Shown here piece by piece: positions 18,062-20,090 of a stretch of DNA of 20,090 nt; the first letter of the stretch is position 1; each line of letters begins with the position of its first letter. This DNA comes from Pigoraptor chileana (lineage: Eukaryota; Opisthokonta; Filasterea), in the NCBI GenBank assembly GCA_943704495.1, contig CALSCR010003540.1:1-20090 (forward strand), given 5' to 3'. Both the position numbers and the translations under genes were made by a program. The notes beneath the pieces were generated by a model that was not told the DNA's origin, searched no databases, and worked only from the letters and a program-made list of their open reading frames with translations.

Positions 18062-18578
18062 CTTCTTTGCCGTTGTTTAAATGATGTCGTCCAGCTGTGG
18101 CGTGGTGTGTGCTTTTGCGGCGACAGAGAGGTTTCGTTCGTTCACCAGACACACCAACGATGGGGTGTCTCGCCGCTCAGCAGTGCGACAAAACAAACGC
18201 ACACCGAGTCTTCGTGAAGTGAAAATAAACGCCAGAATACACTAAAAACAGAATGAGAACTATGATTATACTTGCAGTGACGTTCACTCTAATGAACTGT
18301 TGTGGGATCTTTCACGCGGCAGCAGTAGTCGCATCGCATCTTGCAATGCCTGAGCGGACCGATTCTGCTCGCCGGCATCCCAATGCTTGTTGCCAAGGCA
18401 ATCAATCACTGAATATTCCGAGGCCTCGCTTCGTTTCTGAACACAGATCACGTGATATGAGCACGTGATGGCTTTTTTCACGGCGAGTGCGGGTCGTCCG
18501 GCCATTATCAGTCTCAGTGATAAAACCACTCCTTTGCACAAAAAACAAACCTTCCGCCCTCACGTGGAAATATTGAGA
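18062..18578. promoter_or_regulatory. Shared upstream region of divergent DRC7 and PGP-type gene
   Basis: The 517 bp separate two divergent start codons. E-box cores cluster on the PGP side: TCACGTGA at 18448-18455, GCACGTGA at 18461-18468 and TCACGTGG at 18560-18567. The first lies 124 bp before the PGP ATG. Nothing similar sits close to the DRC7 start. Short open frames here show no family match. Confidence 0.55.
18448..18468. promoter_or_regulatory. Paired CACGTGA motifs upstream of the PGP-type gene
   Basis: Two CACGTGAT sequences start 13 bp apart (18449 and 18462). The first is the full palindrome TCACGTGA. Spacing and position suggest a bHLH-type binding site, but binding is inferred only. 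Confidence 0.45.
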
Positions 18579-20000
18579 ATGGCAAAGCCTCTGGAGGAAA
18601 GCGACGTCAAGTCGTTTGTGGACTCGGTGGATGCATTCCTGTTTGATTGTGATGGTGAGTGCCATTGTGTTGACCTCTTTGTTTTACTGTGCGTGATTGC
18701 AGGGGTAAGTTAGTACCCCGATGTGTCGTTCGATGAACAGGGATCTGACTTTGTGCGAACGTACTGCAGGCGTACTGTGGCACGGACCGCATCTGATTCC
18801 CGGAGCGAAAGAGTTGCTCGAGCAGTTGCGAAAAGCGGTGTGTTTCGTTTTTACAGCGTGTTGGATCTGACGGCGTTGCCGTTCGAGATGATGATGTGAT
18901 GGCTCAGCACGTATGAGACAATCTTTTGATTACTTGAACATAATTGCAGAACAAGCACATCATATTCGTCACAAACAACAGCACAAGCTCCCGAGCCAAA
19001 TACGTGGCTAAATTTGCAAAGTTGGGCATACAAGCGGCAAAAGTGAGCGTTGGGACTTAACTATAGTTTGTGCATCCCTATCATGTGCGCACCAAAGGGA
19101 GGTTCCTCACATATCAATTCGCTCGGTTACGAAATAATTCTGCGCAGGAAGAAATTGTTGGTTCTGCTTTTGTCGCCGCTGATTATCTGAAGAATGTGGC
19201 GCGGATCGGCGCCGACAAAAAAGTTTTTGTAATTGGCGAAAGCGGAATATGCGACGAACTTGACGAGGTCGGCCTCCGATGGTGCGGGGGAACGGTGGGG
19301 ACAACATGTACCGCATCCATCATATGATGTGTCGTCCCTGCATGCTATGAGGACGTTCCATGCTTCTTTTCATATTTTGATGTTGGTTTGTGCTTGTTCG
19401 TACTTTTCCATAAATGACAGCAACCGCCTCTGGCAACAGGTCATGGCCTCGACGCCGTGAGTGTGAAAGAAGATCCCGACGTAAGTTTTCAACCCATACA
19501 AACTCAGTTTCAACATCTCACATTTCATTGGATTGTGTACATCTTGCAAAGGGCTTGGGAGGCTCTGATCCTCACTATTACAAAATACCAACACACAGGT
19601 CGCTGCCGTTGTCATAGGAATGGATACATCCTTCAGCTATGCGAAACTCGCCAACGGCTTTCACTACCTTCAAGCAAACAAAGGATGTATATTTGTTGCA
19701 ACAAACGAGGACAGCACTTATCCCGGACCAGCAGGTTCAATGTTCCCTGGCACTGGGTGCCTTGTGGCCGCGATGGAGACTGCATATGGACGCCCCGCTA
19801 TTGTTATGGGCAAACCGCATCCGCCGATGCTCGAGACAATCATTCGAAGGTTCGCGCACATCACGTGATACAATCATCGCACATTGCGGTTGTCCTTCTT
19901 TGCTTCAATCTTGTTGATGTGTGCCTTTTTTAATTATATATTATCGCCTTTACTGCAGGCTGCACATTGAGCCTCAACGCGCGTGCATGGTCGGTGACCG
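18579..20000 (+). CDS. PGP: HAD-family phosphoglycolate/4-nitrophenyl phosphatase (PGP type), 3' end beyond window
   Basis: Exons 18579-18654, 18770-18837, 18950-19042, 19148-19294, 19421-19480, 19599-19849 and 19959-20000 encode 245 residues plus two bases. The last donor CCG|GTGGGT leads into the terminal (GT)n. HAD motifs are complete so far: FLFDCDGVLW with nucleophile D23 and D25, FVTNNSTSSR (T56), MGKPHPPM with K220, and MVGD with D245. The cap region has PDVAAVVIGMDTSFSYAKLA and FVATNEDSTYPGPAGSMFPG, typical of the PGP/PNPP group (C2-capped HAD). Relatives hydrolyse 2-phosphoglycolate, glycerol 3-phosphate or other small phosphates and act as metabolite-repair enzymes. Family length near 300 residues suggests 55-75 are missing beyond the window. 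The exon 4/5 junction (ACG|GTGGGG, GACAG|CAACCG) is the least certain. The DRC7 gene diverges from it. Confidence 0.94.
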
Positions 20001-20007
20001 GTGGGTT

Positions 20008-20008
20008 G

Positions 20009-20090
<82 letters not shown>
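20008..20090. repeat. (GT)n microsatellite at the window edge
   Basis: A nearly pure GT array starts a few bases after the donor of the last visible PGP exon and runs off the window. It is the reverse-complement type of the (CA)n array at the other end. Confidence 0.95.

Overview
The window is nuclear DNA from an intron-rich, flagellated, unicellular eukaryote with the standard code: TAA, TAG and TGA all end genes here. The flagellum is inferred from a complete DRC7 gene, an axonemal dynein-regulatory-complex subunit. Noncoding DNA is packed with CA/GT microsatellites, and both window ends lie inside such arrays. Seven protein genes were assembled by hand from GT-AG introns that keep frame and rebuild family motifs. 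The lineage cannot be fixed from this sequence. A metazoan-like PPP1R21 tail suggests a protist that kept genes shared with animals, which is inference.

Layout: (1) 68-707 (+), the last two exons of PPP1R21. (2) 1344-3813 (-), a four-exon, 602-residue secreted Ser/Ala-rich protein with a C-terminal GPI-type tail and a recurring small Cys motif; I recognise no family. (3) 3814-5303, a 1.5 kb stretch without a recognisable gene. (4) 5304-6470 (-), N6AMT1/HEMK2, a glutamine methyltransferase, three exons. (5) 7568-9764 (-), a PTC1-type PP2C phosphatase, seven exons. (6) 10306-12973 (+), Mediator subunit MED6, eight exons. (7) 13434-18061 (-), DRC7, eight exons. (8) 18579-20000 (+), a PGP/4-nitrophenylphosphatase-type HAD phosphatase, seven exons, continuing beyond the window.

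PTC1/MED6 and DRC7/PGP are divergent pairs sharing about 0.5 kb of upstream DNA. PPP1R21/GPI protein and MED6/DRC7 are convergent. The genes serve unrelated housekeeping or flagellar roles, and nothing indicates an operon or mobile cassette.

The most unusual items are the repeated C-x-C-x3-[FW]-x3-[NV]-C motif of the surface protein, a short dispersed repeat with four copies in 6.7 kb, an exact TCACGTGA palindrome 124-142 bp upstream of three start codons, and introns that tend to run from GT-rich to CA-rich. No RNA gene, CRISPR array, transposon or virus-like element was found.
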